Position numbers and translations under genes: made by a program | Part shown: in pieces, positions 44,926 to 56,296 of the stretch | Layout of the letters: every line of letters begins with the position of its first letter | Position numbering within the stretch: the first letter of the stretch is position 1 | Source: Bretschneidera sinensis | Lineage: Eukaryota > Streptophyta > Magnoliopsida > Brassicales > Akaniaceae | Length of the DNA: 64,000 bases | NCBI GenBank assembly: GCA_023935145.1 | Contig: CM043698.1 | Location: 62,187,501 to 62,251,500, forward strand | Direction of reading: 5' to 3' | The notes under the pieces: generated by a model | Told to the model about the DNA's origin: nothing | The model's input: the letters and a program-made list of their open reading frames with translations, nothing else | The model's database searches: none

Positions 44926-46020
44926 TCGCAAACATACAAGTGTGCTTTCTTTGGAGAGAATCTCTAAACTCCGAGTAGCTTTGCTAAAGGTAATCTCCTC
45001 GGAGATAAATCTCCATATCTCCAAAACTCTAAGCAGTTTGATGGAATATTAACTCCCTAGAGGTAATCTCCAAACTCTGAGCAGTTCAATAAAGTGTCAA
45101 CTCTTCGAAGGCAATCTCCAAAATCCAATCAGTTTGAAAGAGTGTCAACACCTCGGAGGCAATCTCCAAACTCTGAGTAGTTTTGCTCAAAGCAATCTCC
45201 TCAGAGGCAAATCTCCAAAATCTCCAAAAATCTGAGCAGTTTAATGGAGTATCAACTCCTTAGAGGCAATCTCCAAAACTCCTAGCAGTTTGATGGAGTA
45301 TCAACTCCTTAGAGGCAATCTCCAAACTCTGAGTAGTTCGACAGAGTGTCAACTCTTTGGAGGAAATCTCTAAACTCTGAGCAGTTCGACATAGTGTCAA
45401 CTCCTCGGAGGAAATCTCCAAACTCCGAGCAGTTTGATAGAGTGTCAACTCTCCGAAGGCAATCTCCAAACTCTAAGCAGCTTTGTTCAAGGAAATCTCT
45501 TCGGAGGTAAATCTCCAAAACTCCAAGCAGCTTTGCTCAAGGAAATCTCCTCGGAAATAAATCTCCAAATCGTTAAAACTCAGAGCAATTTTATGGAGTA
45601 TCAACTCCTCAGATACAATCTCTAAACTCCGAGCAGCTTTGCTCAAGGCAATCTCCTCGGAGATAAATCTCCAAAACTTCGAGTAGTTTGATGGAGTATC
45701 AACTCCTCGGAGGTAATCTCCAAACTCTGAGTGGTTCAACAAAGTGTCAACTCCTCGGAGGCAATCTCCAAACTCCGAGTAGCTTTGCTCAAGGTAAATC
45801 TCCAAAACTTTGAGTAGTTTGATAGAACATCAACTCCTCGTAGGCAGTCTCCAAACTCTGAGTAGTTTGGTAGAGTGTCAACTCCTTTGAGGCAATCTCC
45901 AAACTCCGAGCAATTCGATATAGTGTCAACTTATCAGAGGCAATCTCCAAACTCCGAGCAGTTTTTCTCAAAGCAAGATCCTCAGAGGCAATTTCCAAGC
46001 TACGAGAAGATTTGATCAAG
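44926..46020 (+). repeat. 48-bp tandem repeat array in the Tat 3' region
   Basis: About 20 degenerate units with core words GTGTCAACTCCTCGGAGGC, AATCTCCAAACTCCGAGCAG and TTTGATAGA. A clear run with 48-bp spacing lies near 45325-45475, and variant units of about 50 bp carry GCTTTGCTCAAGG. Because 48 is 16 codons, open frames arise in both strands by chance. The array is homologous in wording to the one at 52030-52990. Confidence 0.85.
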
Positions 46021-46153
46021 TGGATTCATTCGCCAAATGAATTCTAACCTCCATGGTACCCAAGTGCCCTAAATCAGGTTTCAATCACACAGTATACTCC
46101 ATACGATCTACTTTCTCAAGTGCATGAATGCACTTAAGCTAGTGGGGAGCATA

Positions 46154-46656
46154 TGATGTAGGGGAAAATTTCTTCTCCAATAACATAATGACATGTGTCA
46201 ATCTCCAAAGGCATAATAGTAATTTCATAACCCTGATAGAATAACCAAGCTCTTATCAAAACGTGGCAACGGGTATAACGGTAACTTCACACTAGATGGT
46301 CTGATACCATTCTGCCACTCCAGCTTATAGATAAACTCTTACGGCTAGTAGATAGCTCCAAAAGAATATTACTCCTATCGCAACACTAAATTTATTCTCA
46401 TAATCAGACTCTACTCCGACACACTATAAAAAGGGGCTCTTAAGCATCAAAAGGTATATATACTTTTCTACACACATCACTCAGCTCAAATAGCTCTCAT
46501 TATTCACCAAAAAGCCCTATCTAACTTAGGCATTAGAGAGTACCCCAGAGGCACACCCCTCTGGTCCTCCAGAAGCTTTAAGTTTTTTCCTCATTTCATG
46601 TATGCAGGTTCCGCTCCTCGACTGTTCAGATTCCCATCAGATTTTCAACATCAACA
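46154..46656 (+). repeat. Tat 3' LTR
   Basis: It starts TGATGTAGGGG after a purine-rich tract (AAGCTAGTGGGGAGC, 46137-46151) and ends ATCAACA. It pairs with 22486-22986, with numerous substitutions, which fits an old insertion. Confidence 0.88.
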
Positions 46657-47179
46657 CCATCTATTAGAAAATTCATCGACCGGGTTTCTGAATTATAGGT
46701 GCATCCATATATGTAATATTTGATTAGCATAAAATTGCACTGCTAAGAACGTGGTAATAGTGTAATACACATTACTTTCATGAAGCAGTAGCTCCTATAG
46801 TGGCATTTTGGTAGTCAGAAAAGTGATCAGGTAATGATTTTCACTGGTTTTTTTTTGTTGTAAGTTGATGCAACACAAGGTGGGTTTGTGTTTAAAATAT
46901 TCTTCAGTATCTTTCTCTTTTTGTGTCCAAACTCCAAAGCCAAGCTCAACATTTTAGCTCGTCGCTAGCTATTTGATTGATGTGGTGCTCACTCATTTAA
47001 GGATAGTACTAAGTTTACCATGGGAATTCAATCGAAGCAATTAGGTTTCGTTCAAACATCTCAAGTTTCATTAGATTCATGCAAACAAGAATTCTATGCC
47101 AAGCTAGCTATAAAACTATGTTTGAAGATCAAGTTTGTAAATGCTGTCTTTAGAATGGAAATTTTTCAGAGAAGGAAAA
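46657..47179. other. Intergenic DNA, no gene seen
   Basis: Flank of the Tat element. A GGTTTCTGAATT segment near 46690 is complementary to AATTCAGAAACC near 22475, just outside the other end of the element. No gene is supported. Confidence 0.5.
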
Positions 47180-47404
47180 TGTACAAATTACCCTATTATC
47201 ACCAAGTTGGTATGAGATAACAGTGTTGTATAGCACGACTCGATTAATTTCGGTGAATGTTTTCAGTATAACTAAAAAATTTTCGTTTAAATATTGTCTA
47301 ACCAAACCAACCAAAATCTGGAAGACTAAATAAAACTAACAACACCAGTTTTTATTGGTTGGTTTAGTTTAGTTATTACTCTCAACCTAAATAAACAATT
47401 CTTA

Positions 47405-47990
47405 ATAGGTTGTGCACAAGTTGGATTGCGTTGAGTTAGATGTCAATTCTAACTCAATTCATGATATAAGTTTTTTTCAACCTAATCCAGCTAGCCCAAC
47501 CCATAACAAGTTACATATATCTCAACACTAACCCATCCCATGAAAACTCGGATTAGGCATGGTTAGGTTCAGGACTTTCAAGTTGGTTTGTAAAATCAAA
47601 ACATACTTAAATCGACTTGGTTGAATTAGGTGGAATTAGATTCTTAAAATCTATTTTTTTCATATTAGATGTTAAATATTACAAAATAAATTTAAAATTA
47701 TCAAATTAAATTATTCAAATTTTAATATCTCTCATAAATTCAAATTTCAAGAATCTAAATATCTTACATAAATTCAAATAACTATCTAGTAATATTTCTT
47801 ACATAATTAAATTCGGGTTCATGGGATATGGATTGAGTTAGGGTTCCAAAACCTTCAACCCAAACGCAATTCGGATTGAAATTTTTCAACCCTAAACCAA
47901 CCCAACCCTAAAAAATTCACATCTATAACTTACCCAAAGTTCATATTGGGCTTGAGTTAGATCAAGTTGACTTACCCGAATTTCACCTCA
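47405..47990. repeat. Low-complexity interspersed repeat, copy 2
   Basis: Counterpart of 9065-9665, starting TAGGTTGTGCACAAGTTGG and containing the same CAACCC/GGGTTAGG wording. Its presence in both blocks shows it predates the duplication. Confidence 0.4.
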
Positions 47991-48500
47991 AGCTAATTCT
48001 CAAATCCAATTAATGTAATATAAGCACAATCAAATAAAAGAAAATTTTTGTAATTCAAAGATTATAATGCACATCAGAGTTGGCAAGATAAAATTACAAA
48101 AATTATATAAAAAAAATTAAAGGAAGAAAATTGAAAAATTAAACCAAAAATTTTAAGGGGAGAAAATTCAAAACATAATTGAAAATACTAGAAATTAAAA
48201 TCTTCATTAATATTTTAAATAATTAGTTTTCATTTATATATTAGTTATTATAGAGAAAAAAAAGTGATCTTGGTATTTGAAAACGAAATAAAGTCAAAAC
48301 AAATCATCAATTAATAAAATAAATAAATAACAAATATGTGAGACATAATTCACACAAGACATTAGAATGACTTAGGATTCTCTGGGTCTTGCAGGTAAGA
48401 AGATATTTAAACTTTTTGTTTGCGAATAAATTGCATCAAAATCCTATTACAAGAAGGATTATAGCCTTAAACCTCTTTTACAGAAAACTATATATACTAG

Positions 48501-48993
48501 TGATGTAGGGGAAAATTCCCTCTCCAATAATATTACGACACGTGATAACCTTCAAGGGAAAAAAAAGTAATTCCACAATCTGGACAGATTAACCAATCAA
48601 ATCTCCACATTTAGCAAGGGGCATTACGATAATTTTACACTGAAGAGCGTTATTGTAATCTCACATCAATGTCCCAGTACTACTACAACACTCCAATTTA
48701 TGGATAAACTGTTATTCAAATCCAATATGTGGATAACTCCTATCTTATCTCAGAGGAATATTATTCCTATCAGAACACTAAAATCACTCTCCTAATTGAA
48801 CTCTGTTCCACAACACTATATAAGAGGCTCTCACCATCAAATGTATACATTCACAACTTACACCAAATATTCTCCAGTTTATCTCCTTAAGCTCTATACT
48901 AACTTAGGCATCAGAGAGTTCCTCGGGGGACTTTCTAGTTTATGTGTCTCTCATGTGTGTAGGGATTCTGTAGGAAGATTTTCGGTATAAACA
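48501..48993 (+). repeat. 5' LTR of the coding-free Tat-like element
   Basis: It begins TGATGTAGGGG and ends TATAAACA. A likely TATA box ACACTATATAAGAGG lies near 48813. A TATGGTGTTGTTTATGGGAA segment directly follows (48994-49013), where a primer-binding site is expected. Confidence 0.85.
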
Positions 48994-49214
48994 TATGGTG
49001 TTGTTTATGGGAAACAATAAAATTTTAATTTTTGAAGATGTTGTTAATAGGTGAGTCTCCGATCCACTGCTCTAAAAATCTCATCAGTTCTAATAAAAGA
49101 CCATATACATCACCAAAATATCACCGCACACAAGATCTTTATAGTCAGAACTATAAAAATCAAACCACCAATGATACAATCAGAGTACACCACTCCATTC
49201 TTCACTTCCACATC

Positions 49215-49930
49215 TACCACCCTACAAAGTTTCACGACGATCAAAAATCCAAAAGTCCTCCATTGGAGTCATTAAAGTTTGTCGGAAAAACATAATTTTG
49301 ATTGCCAAATATGCCAAAGTTCGACCATCAAAATTAAGATAAGCTCATAGAAACATATTCTCCGACCTTTGATCTATGCGCCTGCAAAGTTTCACGACGA
49401 TCAGATATCCAAAATTTTCCATCAAAGCCGTTAAAATTTGCTAGAAAAATATAATTTTGACTATCAGATCTACCAAAATTTGACATATAAAAATCAAATC
49501 AACCCGCAGAAATAGATTATCAATCCTCAGATCTACATGTCTTCAAAGTTTCATGACGATCAGAAGTCGAAAAGTTCTCAATTAAAACCGTTAAAATTCG
49601 TCGGGAAAATAAACTTTTGACTGTTAAATCTGACAATTAAAAATTAGATAAACCCACAAAAATAGATTCTTAATCCTTAGATCTACATGTCTTAAAAGTT
49701 TTACAACGATCGGACGTCAAAAAGTTCTCCATGGGGATCGTCAAAGTTCGTCGGGAAAATAAACTTTTGACCATCACATCTGTCAAATTCAAACAATCAA
49801 AGTTCAGATCGAGTCACACAACCAGCTTTGTTGGACTCCAACCTAGAAGTATGCAAAATTTTATGAAAATTAGACATCAAAAAACCATCTAGTGACACCC
49901 CGGATCTTCACCAAAAAATAAACTTTGATC
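49215..49930 (+). repeat. About 150-160-bp tandem repeats, roughly five units
   Basis: Units start with TGCAAAGTTTCACGACGATC (49205, 49382) or its variants (CTTCAAAGTTTCATGACGAT near 49541, and near 49690 and 49853). They contain AAAAGTTCTCCAT, GTTAAAATT(C/T)GTCGG and GGAAAATAAACTTTTGAC. Degeneration increases to the right. No coding use is apparent. Confidence 0.8.
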
Positions 49931-50127
49931 GATGATTTGTGAAAATCCGACCTTTAAAAGCTGCCGCCACCACCACTGGGTGCCTCAGTATTCTCCCCTA
50001 AGCACGTCGACGAAGTTTCATGGCCAATTAACACTCTGGCTATTGAAAAATGATCAGTCAGACAACGGACAAAAAAACTTACGGACAACCACACAACTCA
50101 TCAAATTTCTTAAAGATACCAAGTCTG

Positions 50128-50420
50128 TACCACATGTCTAGGTATCATTGGACATTCAAAATTCACATTACCTCAAAAAAATTTACACTTTCCACATGTC
50201 TCATTTTAATTGCACATTCAAATTTTACTTATCTCCAAAATCTGCCACATTTCTACTTTTTATTGGATACTTAAATTACTATTATCTTTTAAGAATATGC
50301 AACCGCTACATGTTCACCTTTTATTGGATATACAAATTACCTTCTATCTCTTCAAATATACCTCTACCACATGTCCTATTTACATTGGACCCTTATATTT
50401 TTATCTCATCTTCAACAACT
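50128..50420 (+). repeat. About 60-70-bp tandem repeats, 4-5 units
   Basis: Units contain CCACATGTC, a TTTTTATTGGA or ATTGGACA word and ATTCAAATTAC, recurring near 50130, 50195, 50255, 50315 and 50370. Degenerate. Confidence 0.65.
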
Positions 50421-51119
50421 AGCGCTATGTGTTAACTCCCCAATGGGTAGTAAATGCCCAATTAGTGTAACATCAGTATGTGACATTACCACTACCTAAT
50501 CATCCACCTAGACACCATATCATCACCACTTAGGCACCACCTCATCACCCCCTAGATTCCATGTCAGTGCTATGTTAGTTGACTCAAACCAACTAGTTCA
50601 ATAAGGTTTAACCAACCGGTTCACTACTTTGATCATCTGGTTTAGCTATTTTTAATCCAGTTTTAGATCCAATAACACTGACTCCTAAGGTTTTATAATG
50701 TACTCATTTCAAATCCAGGTTTAGAATTCCAAAATTCTACTTGCACTTATGAATTTCTTCACAAACCACTAAATTTTGACTCATATTTGACCAGTCAATT
50801 CACCAAACTCAAGCTTGGTTTCGGACTTGTACAAACCAGTTCCTAAGATTTTTCAGCCATTTCTTTCCAGAACAGGCCTCTGAATTTTGAAATTCGACTT
50901 CCTTAGGCAAGTTTCTTGCAAACGGTCAAAGAAAAGATGGTTATTTCTTCATCAAAGTGTCTCAAACCTGTTCTAAAACTCGAGCTAGTAAAGCTCAACG
51001 ACCAGCATCATGTTCGTTCACAATCAACCGGTGATGCATCTAAATTCGTTACCCAGTGACGCATCTAAATCTGTTAGCCAGTGATATAGGCTAGTGACAT
51101 ATTCAAAGCCATTAGCTCC

Positions 51120-51700
51120 AAGGAAGTAGCTCCGAGCTACTCCGAACTCGGTCCAGTTTCTCCATTGACTCCGAGGAAGTAGCTCCTTACTACTTCAACC
51201 TCAATCTAGTTTCTCTATCGACTTCGATGAGGTAGCCCCGAGCTACTTCGCCCTCTACCCAGTTTCTTCATCAGCTTTGAGGAGGTAGCCTCGAGCTACT
51301 TCGACTAAAGCTCAGCTTCTCCATCAGCTCTGAGAAAGTAGACTCGAGCTACTTTAGCTTTAGCTTTGTTTCTCCATTTTCTTTGAGGAGGTAGCCTCAA
51401 GCTACTTCGCCGTTAACCCAGTTTCTCCATCAGCTTTAAGGAGGTATCCTCGAGCTACTTTACCTCTAACTCAATTTCTCTATCAACTTTGAGAAGGTAG
51501 CACCGAGCTACTTCAGTTTCAGCTATGTTTCTCTATCAGCTGTGATGAGGTAGCCTTGAGCTACTTCGACCTTAGTCTAGTTTCTCCATTAACTCCAATG
51601 AGGTAGCTTCGAGTTAATCCGACCTCGATCAAGTTTCTCTATCGACTCCAAGGAGGTAGCCCCGAGCTACTCCGACCTCGATCCAGTTTCTCCATCAAAA
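51120..51700 (+). repeat. About 55-bp tandem repeats
   Basis: About ten units with GAGGTAGC(C/T)(C/T)CGAGCTACT, followed by CAGTTTCTCCATC and a CTTTGA or CTCCGA word. They switch at about 51700 into related units with AGTTTGACTCCATGTCTTTC. Confidence 0.8.
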
Positions 51701-52990
51701 TCCGAGTAGTTTGATTCCGTGTCTTTTTCCTTAGACTTCTTCATAAAACTCATAGCAAATTGACTCCATATCTTTCTCCTTGAACTTCTCCATCAAACTC
51801 AGAGTAGTTTGACTCTATGTCTTTCTCCTCGTACTTCTCCATTAAAATTCGAGCAGTTTGACTCCATGTATTTCGCGTCGAACTTCTCTATCAAACTTCA
51901 AGCAATTTGACTCCATGTTTTTCTCCTCAGACTTCTCCATCGAACTCCAAGCAGTTTGACTCTATGTCTTTCTCCTTAGACTTTTACATCAAACTCTGAG
52001 ATCTTTCTCCTCAAACTTCTCCATCAAACTCCGAGTTATTTTGATTAAACGTCAACTTATCGGACTCAATGCACAAACTCTGAGCCGTTTTGACTTAATG
52101 TCAACTCTTTGGACTCAATCGCTAAACTCTGAGTCATTTGACTCTATGTCTTTCTTCTCAGACTCAATTGCCAAACTCCAAGCTGTTTTGACTGAAAGTC
52201 AATCTCTTAGACTCGATTGCCAAACTCCGAGTCGTTTTGACTGAACGTCAACTCCTCGGAATCAATCGTCAAACTCTGAGTTGTTTTGATTAGATGTCAA
52301 CTTGTCGGACTCAATCGCTAAACTTCTAGTTGTTGTGACTAAACATCAAATCCTTGAACTCAATCGCCAAACTCCGAGTCATTGTAATTATACGTCAACT
52401 TTTCGGACTCAGTTGGCAAACTTCAAGTCATTTTGACTAAACATCAACTCCTTAGACTCAATCACCAAACTTCGAGTCGTTGTGACTAAACATCAACTCC
52501 TTAGACTCAATTGCCAAACTACGAGTCATTGTGCCTGAACATCAACTCTTCGGACTCAATTGCCAAACTCTGAGTTGTTGTGCCTGAACGTTAACTCTTC
52601 AAACTCAATTGCCAAACTCCGAGTCATTGTAACTAAACATCAACTCCTCGGACTCAATCACTAAACTCTGAGTCTTTTTGATTGAACATTAACTTCTTAG
52701 ACTCAATCGCTTAACTTAAGAATAAATCACTAAACTCCGAGTCGTTATGACTGAACATCAACTCCTTGGACTCAATCACTAAACTTCGAGTCGTTGTAAT
52801 TGTATGCCAACTTTTCGGACTCAATTGCCAAACTTTGAGTCGTTTTGACTAAACGTCCACTCCTCGAACTTAATCGTTAAACTCCGAGTCATTTTGACTA
52901 AAAGTCAACTCCTCGGATTCAATCGCCAAACTATGAGTCATCTTGGCTGAACGAAAACTCCTCAGATTCATTCACCAAACTCCAAGGATT
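51700..52990 (+). repeat. 49-bp tandem repeat array of the coding-free element
   Basis: From about 52030 the units read GACTGAACGTCAACTCCTCG, GACTCAATCGCCAAACTCC, GAGTCGTTTT. Spacing measured at 52229-52278 is 49 bp. The wording (GTCAACTCCTCGGA, CAATC.CCAAACTCCGAG) matches the Tat array at 44926-46020, showing common origin. Confidence 0.82.
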
Positions 52991-53149
52991 GATCAACGTG
53001 ACAAGTCTTCTCGGAGTCTCTATCTTCACCCAAATGGGCTCAAACCTCCATGGTACCAAAGTACACTCAACCGATCTGAGTCACACGATAAACTCCATAT
53101 GACCTACTTCTTCAAGTGCATAAATGCACTTAAGGAAGTGGAGGGTATC

Positions 53150-53657
53150 TAATGTAGGGGGAAAATTTCCTCTCCAATAATATTGTGACACATAGCAACC
53201 TTCAAGTGCAACAAAGGTAATTCCACAATCTGGACAGATTATCTAATCAAATCTCCACACTTGGAAAGGGGTATTACAGTAATTTTACACTAAAGAGTGT
53301 TATTGTAATCTCACACCAATGTCCCAGTACTACTACAATACTTCAATTTATGGATAAATTGCTATTCAAATCCAGTATGTGGATAACTCCAGTCTTATCT
53401 AAGAGAAATGTTATTCCTATCACAACACTAAAATCACTATTCTAATTGGACTCTGCTCCACAACACTATATAAAGGGGCTCTCACCATCAAAGGTATACA
53501 TTCACAACTTGCACCAAATATTCTTCAGTTTATCTCCTTAAGCCCTATACTAACTTAAGCATCGGAGAGTCCTCCCAGGATTGCCTCGGGGAGACTTTCT
53601 AATTTACATGTCTCTTATGTGCGCAAGGATCGGGGAGGAAGCTTTTCGGCATTAACA
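53150..53657 (+). repeat. 3' LTR of the coding-free Tat-like element
   Basis: It begins TAATGTAGGGG after the purine tract AAGGAAGTGGAGGG and ends CATTAACA. It pairs with 48501-48993 but has about 15 extra bases (CCCAGGATTGCCTCG region near 53575). Confidence 0.85.
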
Positions 53658-53662
53658 ACTAG

Positions 53663-54067
53663 TGCTCTCCAAGTTTATTCTTCAACTGTCTTTTTTTCTT
53701 TTCAATTTCAGGTGTATTAATCTCCTATGGAAACCTAGGAGATTTTGGAGGAGAGAGTACCCTACAAGTTTTCCTTAATTAAGGTCATTCTTTGCAGGGT
53801 TCTCCCTTTTCCGAAGTCTCAATAGGTTTTCATGTTAATCCTAGTCATGGTATTTTCTCCCCTACAAGGTTTCTCTCTTATCTCTCTAATCGTTTCTTAA
53901 TTTTGAATAGATTTGTCTTAGTTATTTTTCTGTTGTGTTGATCGTTCAAATTATTAATCAAATTGCTGAATATGAAGAGTATTCCTTCAATTGATTGTTT
54001 GATGATTCGTTCATTTTGTTGGATAATTCTTTGTACCAGAGTAGAAAGAAATACAACAATTTAAGGA
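53663..54067. other. Segment without counterpart in copy 1
   Basis: Together with 48400-48495 this forms about 500 bp found only in block copy 2, into which the coding-free element inserted. It contains GGAAACCTAGGAGATTTTGG and no recognisable gene. It may be another inserted element of unknown type. Confidence 0.4.
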
Positions 54068-55710
54068 AGGGGATCATTCTTGCACATCCAATATATTAGG
54101 TACTGTTTCATATAATTTCCGTTTGCCAAATTGAAAAGCTTAAAGTAAAGAGTGATCAGAAGCTCGAAGGAATCCTCTGCTCATTTTCGATACTTTTGAA
54201 TGTCTACTAAAGAGAGGAGCACAGGAATCAAAATCCAAAATCGGCTTTCGGAAAAAAGAAAAAAAAATCAAAACCTGTGGGGAAGAGAAAATAACTTATC
54301 TTTGATACTTTTGAATGCAAGTTTTGATTCTTTGTTATCTTTACATGAGAATTAAAGAACAAAAATATAATAATGCTACGTTTGGTTGTTTGGAATTGAA
54401 GTTTGGAATTAAAATTTAGGTGGAATCATGGTATTTTTTTTAACCATTTTAACGTTGAAAAAAGTATAACTTCACATCAATTCCAATTTTAAACTTTAAT
54501 TCTTGACAACTAAACGTTGCATATGAACATCAAGTCCTTGAATTCAAATCTAGAGAGATAGTTTGGGCAGTTCTGTTAAAGAGCTTACATTCTTTGGCCG
54601 TCTCTCTGTATGGTATTTTGAGGCTCAGTCTTGCACATCCAAGATAATAGGTACTGTTTAATCTAAATTCTGTTTACTAAATTGAAAAGTTTAAAGTTTT
54701 TTGGATTTTGGCTCAAATCCTCACATGGAATATTTCAAATTGATTTAGGAAAATTTTAATCTTCTATTTTGCAGTTGCTTGCTCTAATAGGAGTAATAGT
54801 AGTTTCATATTAGATTATTGCTTGTCCTAGTAGTAGTAGTTTATTATGTTGTTGTTGTTATTTTTCTAGTAATATTAGGAAAATATCCTCTGTATAAAAG
54901 GGTCCTAGAGAAAGTAGAGAGTATACTCATAATTCCAATATACATTGTAAATCAAAGGGATTTACAACTAGAGATAGGTTGAGAGCTTTGGGGTATTAGA
55001 GATTTTGGACTGTGAGGTTGTCAGTATAATAACTTTGTTTTTCCTAAAGTTGTGATTAAGGATTAATAAAGTTTTGTGTTTGTTGGTGATGTAGGCAAAG
55101 AAATTGTCGAACCATATTAAATTGTTGAATTCTTGATATTTGTTTGTTTTGCCAAAAAATTGAGTTGATGGATTTTAGTGGTAAAATCTTAACAAAAATA
55201 AAACGTCTTGAAGCCATCCTTAGCTTCTTAATGATGGGTAACGTATATCTTTATTAGATGGGTAAACACAACAGTCTACTATAGAGAGGAACAAGGAAAT
55301 CAAGATCCAAATTCAGCTTTAAGAAGAAAAAAAATAAATCAATGGGCAGAACGAACCAACTTCTCCTCGATTCTTTTCAATTCAAAATTTTGATTCTTCG
55401 TTATCTTTACATGAAAATTAAAGAAAGAAATTACAATCAATGAACATCAAGTGCTGGAATTCAGATCCACAGAGACAGGTTCTGGTCAATTGTGTTAAAG
55501 AACTCATATTCTTTGGCCTTCTCTCTGAATGGTATTTTGAGGCTGTGTATTGAATGATCAAAGCTGAAAAAAACTTCAGCCTTGTCGGTTCTTGAAAGAA
55601 GGATGCTTCAAGTATGAACCATAAAGGTGTTCCTCTTGGTACCCTATATGGGCAATCTCTGCCATATCTACAAAATTGTCTTCAGCCAAGTATAATTTAA
55701 GTGCCTTCTT
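54068..55710. repeat. SAUR 3' flank of copy 2, with solo LTR
   Basis: It matches 10070-12027 with the same doubled SAUR-flank wording (GCACATCC...ATTAGGTACTG at 54085 and 54640). The solo LTR counterpart is 54696-55194. The 350-bp insertion of copy 1 is missing near 54200. Confidence 0.7.
54696..55194 (+). repeat. Probable solo LTR, copy 2
   Basis: Counterpart of 11074-11508, with a TGTATAAAAGGGTCC promoter-like segment near 54890 and the same ATCTTAACA end. The following AAAAT (55195-55199) matches AAAAT before the copy 1 LTR. Confidence 0.5.
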
Positions 55711-56020
55711 CTACAATCTGTTCAGTCGATAAGTGACATTAATGAAAGTGTCTTCTCTGCAGGGAATTGTCAAACCACCCATCGGATGATCAAAACCAAA
55801 CTCTTCTTCAGCTTTACTTAGCAAAGCCTGAAACGAAGGCTGGTTCAAATATGATACAGGAACAAATCTCTTCTTCTGGGTCTCCCCAACATACACTGCA
55901 AAGAATCCTTTTGGAACATCTACAGAAGTTGAAACAGCTTTTGACGCTGCTTTATTTGCTGTCAAGACAGACTCGTAAAGAATTTGCTTAGCAAGGATAA
56001 CCAGGCAAACAAACACCCAT
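55711..56020 (-). pseudogene. SAUR paralogue with 2-bp frameshift
   Basis: The ATG at 56018-56020 starts MGVCLPG as in its paralogue at 12342, but a 2-bp deletion (GGTGTTATCC there, GGTTATCC here, near 56001) shifts the frame and gives a stop after about ten codons. Beyond the deletion the SAUR frame is open to the end: [30 protein letters not shown] (one Val deleted), [13 protein letters not shown]. No in-frame Met precedes the SAUR domain, so re-initiation would not give a normal protein. A sequencing error at this site cannot be excluded. Confidence 0.85.
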
Positions 56021-56100
56021 TGTTTTCTGTTAATATATATTGCTTCAGAAGAGGATCAAGAACAAGATTTTAGAGGTTTTATTGCTTAATTAGGACTTTA

Positions 56101-56296
56101 GATAAAATCGTAGAATGTGAAGACTTGAGTTGGCTGTGAGTCGAATATGTATGTATATATAGATAAAATTTTATGTGTTTAATCCTCTGGTTTTTGGGTG
56201 TTTGGCCTAGAATCATTTTCTGGGGTCTGCTAAGGACGTAACTCATAAGGGCATCACATGGTCTTGTTTTCCAACTAATCAACAAACACCGAAAAT
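56101..56296 (-). promoter_or_regulatory. Promoter/leader block identical to 12415-12610
   Basis: The same 196 bases as copy 1, with TATA box and the GGAAAACAAGACCATGTGAT motif (56253-56276 region), placed upstream of the frameshifted SAUR. Confidence 0.8.

Larger units (their letters stand above)
22486..46656 (+). mobile_element. Tat-lineage Ty3/gypsy retrotransposon with two nested elements
   Basis: LTRs of about 500 bp (22486-22986 and 46154-46656) enclose Tat-type gag, a DNG-type protease, RT, RNase H, an archaeal-type second RNase H and integrase. Next come an antisense ORF with coiled coil, a tandem-repeat 3' region and a purine-rich tract before the 3' LTR. Removing the insertions at 24746-28248 and 33479-43234 leaves about 10.9 kb, a normal size for the lineage. 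All genes carry stops. No clean target duplication is visible at the ends (CCGTA left, CCATC right). Confidence 0.88.
48501..53657 (+). mobile_element. Coding-free (LARD-like) partner of the Tat element
   Basis: LTRs at 48501-48993 and 53150-53657 resemble the Tat LTRs (TGTAGGGGAAAATT starts, CACTATATAA promoter, CTAACTTAGGCAT segment). The 5-bp target duplication ACTAG flanks it (48496-48500, 53658-53662). The 4.15 kb interior has no gag or pol. It consists largely of tandem repeats (49220-49930, 50128-50420, 51120-51700, 51700-52990). The 3' 120 bp before the LTR, with CCTCCATGGTACC and AATGCACTTAAG, match the Tat element's 3' end (46045-46140). Confidence 0.88.

Noticed and set aside
45260..46019. 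Minus-strand ORFs with 16-residue repeats (SLEISSEELTLC-like)
   Set aside because: They are translations of the 48-bp tandem repeat, which stays open because 48 is 16 codons. Composition and position in a retrotransposon 3' region argue against a gene.
44926..52990. Regularly spaced repeats considered as a CRISPR-like array
   Set aside because: Units are directly adjacent and degenerate, without unique spacers, and the setting is a plant LTR element.
55711..56016. A 101-residue SAUR-like ORF starting at 56016
   Set aside because: Its first codon is GTG, not a plausible plant start. The true ATG at 56020 is separated by a 2-bp deletion, so it is treated as a pseudogene.
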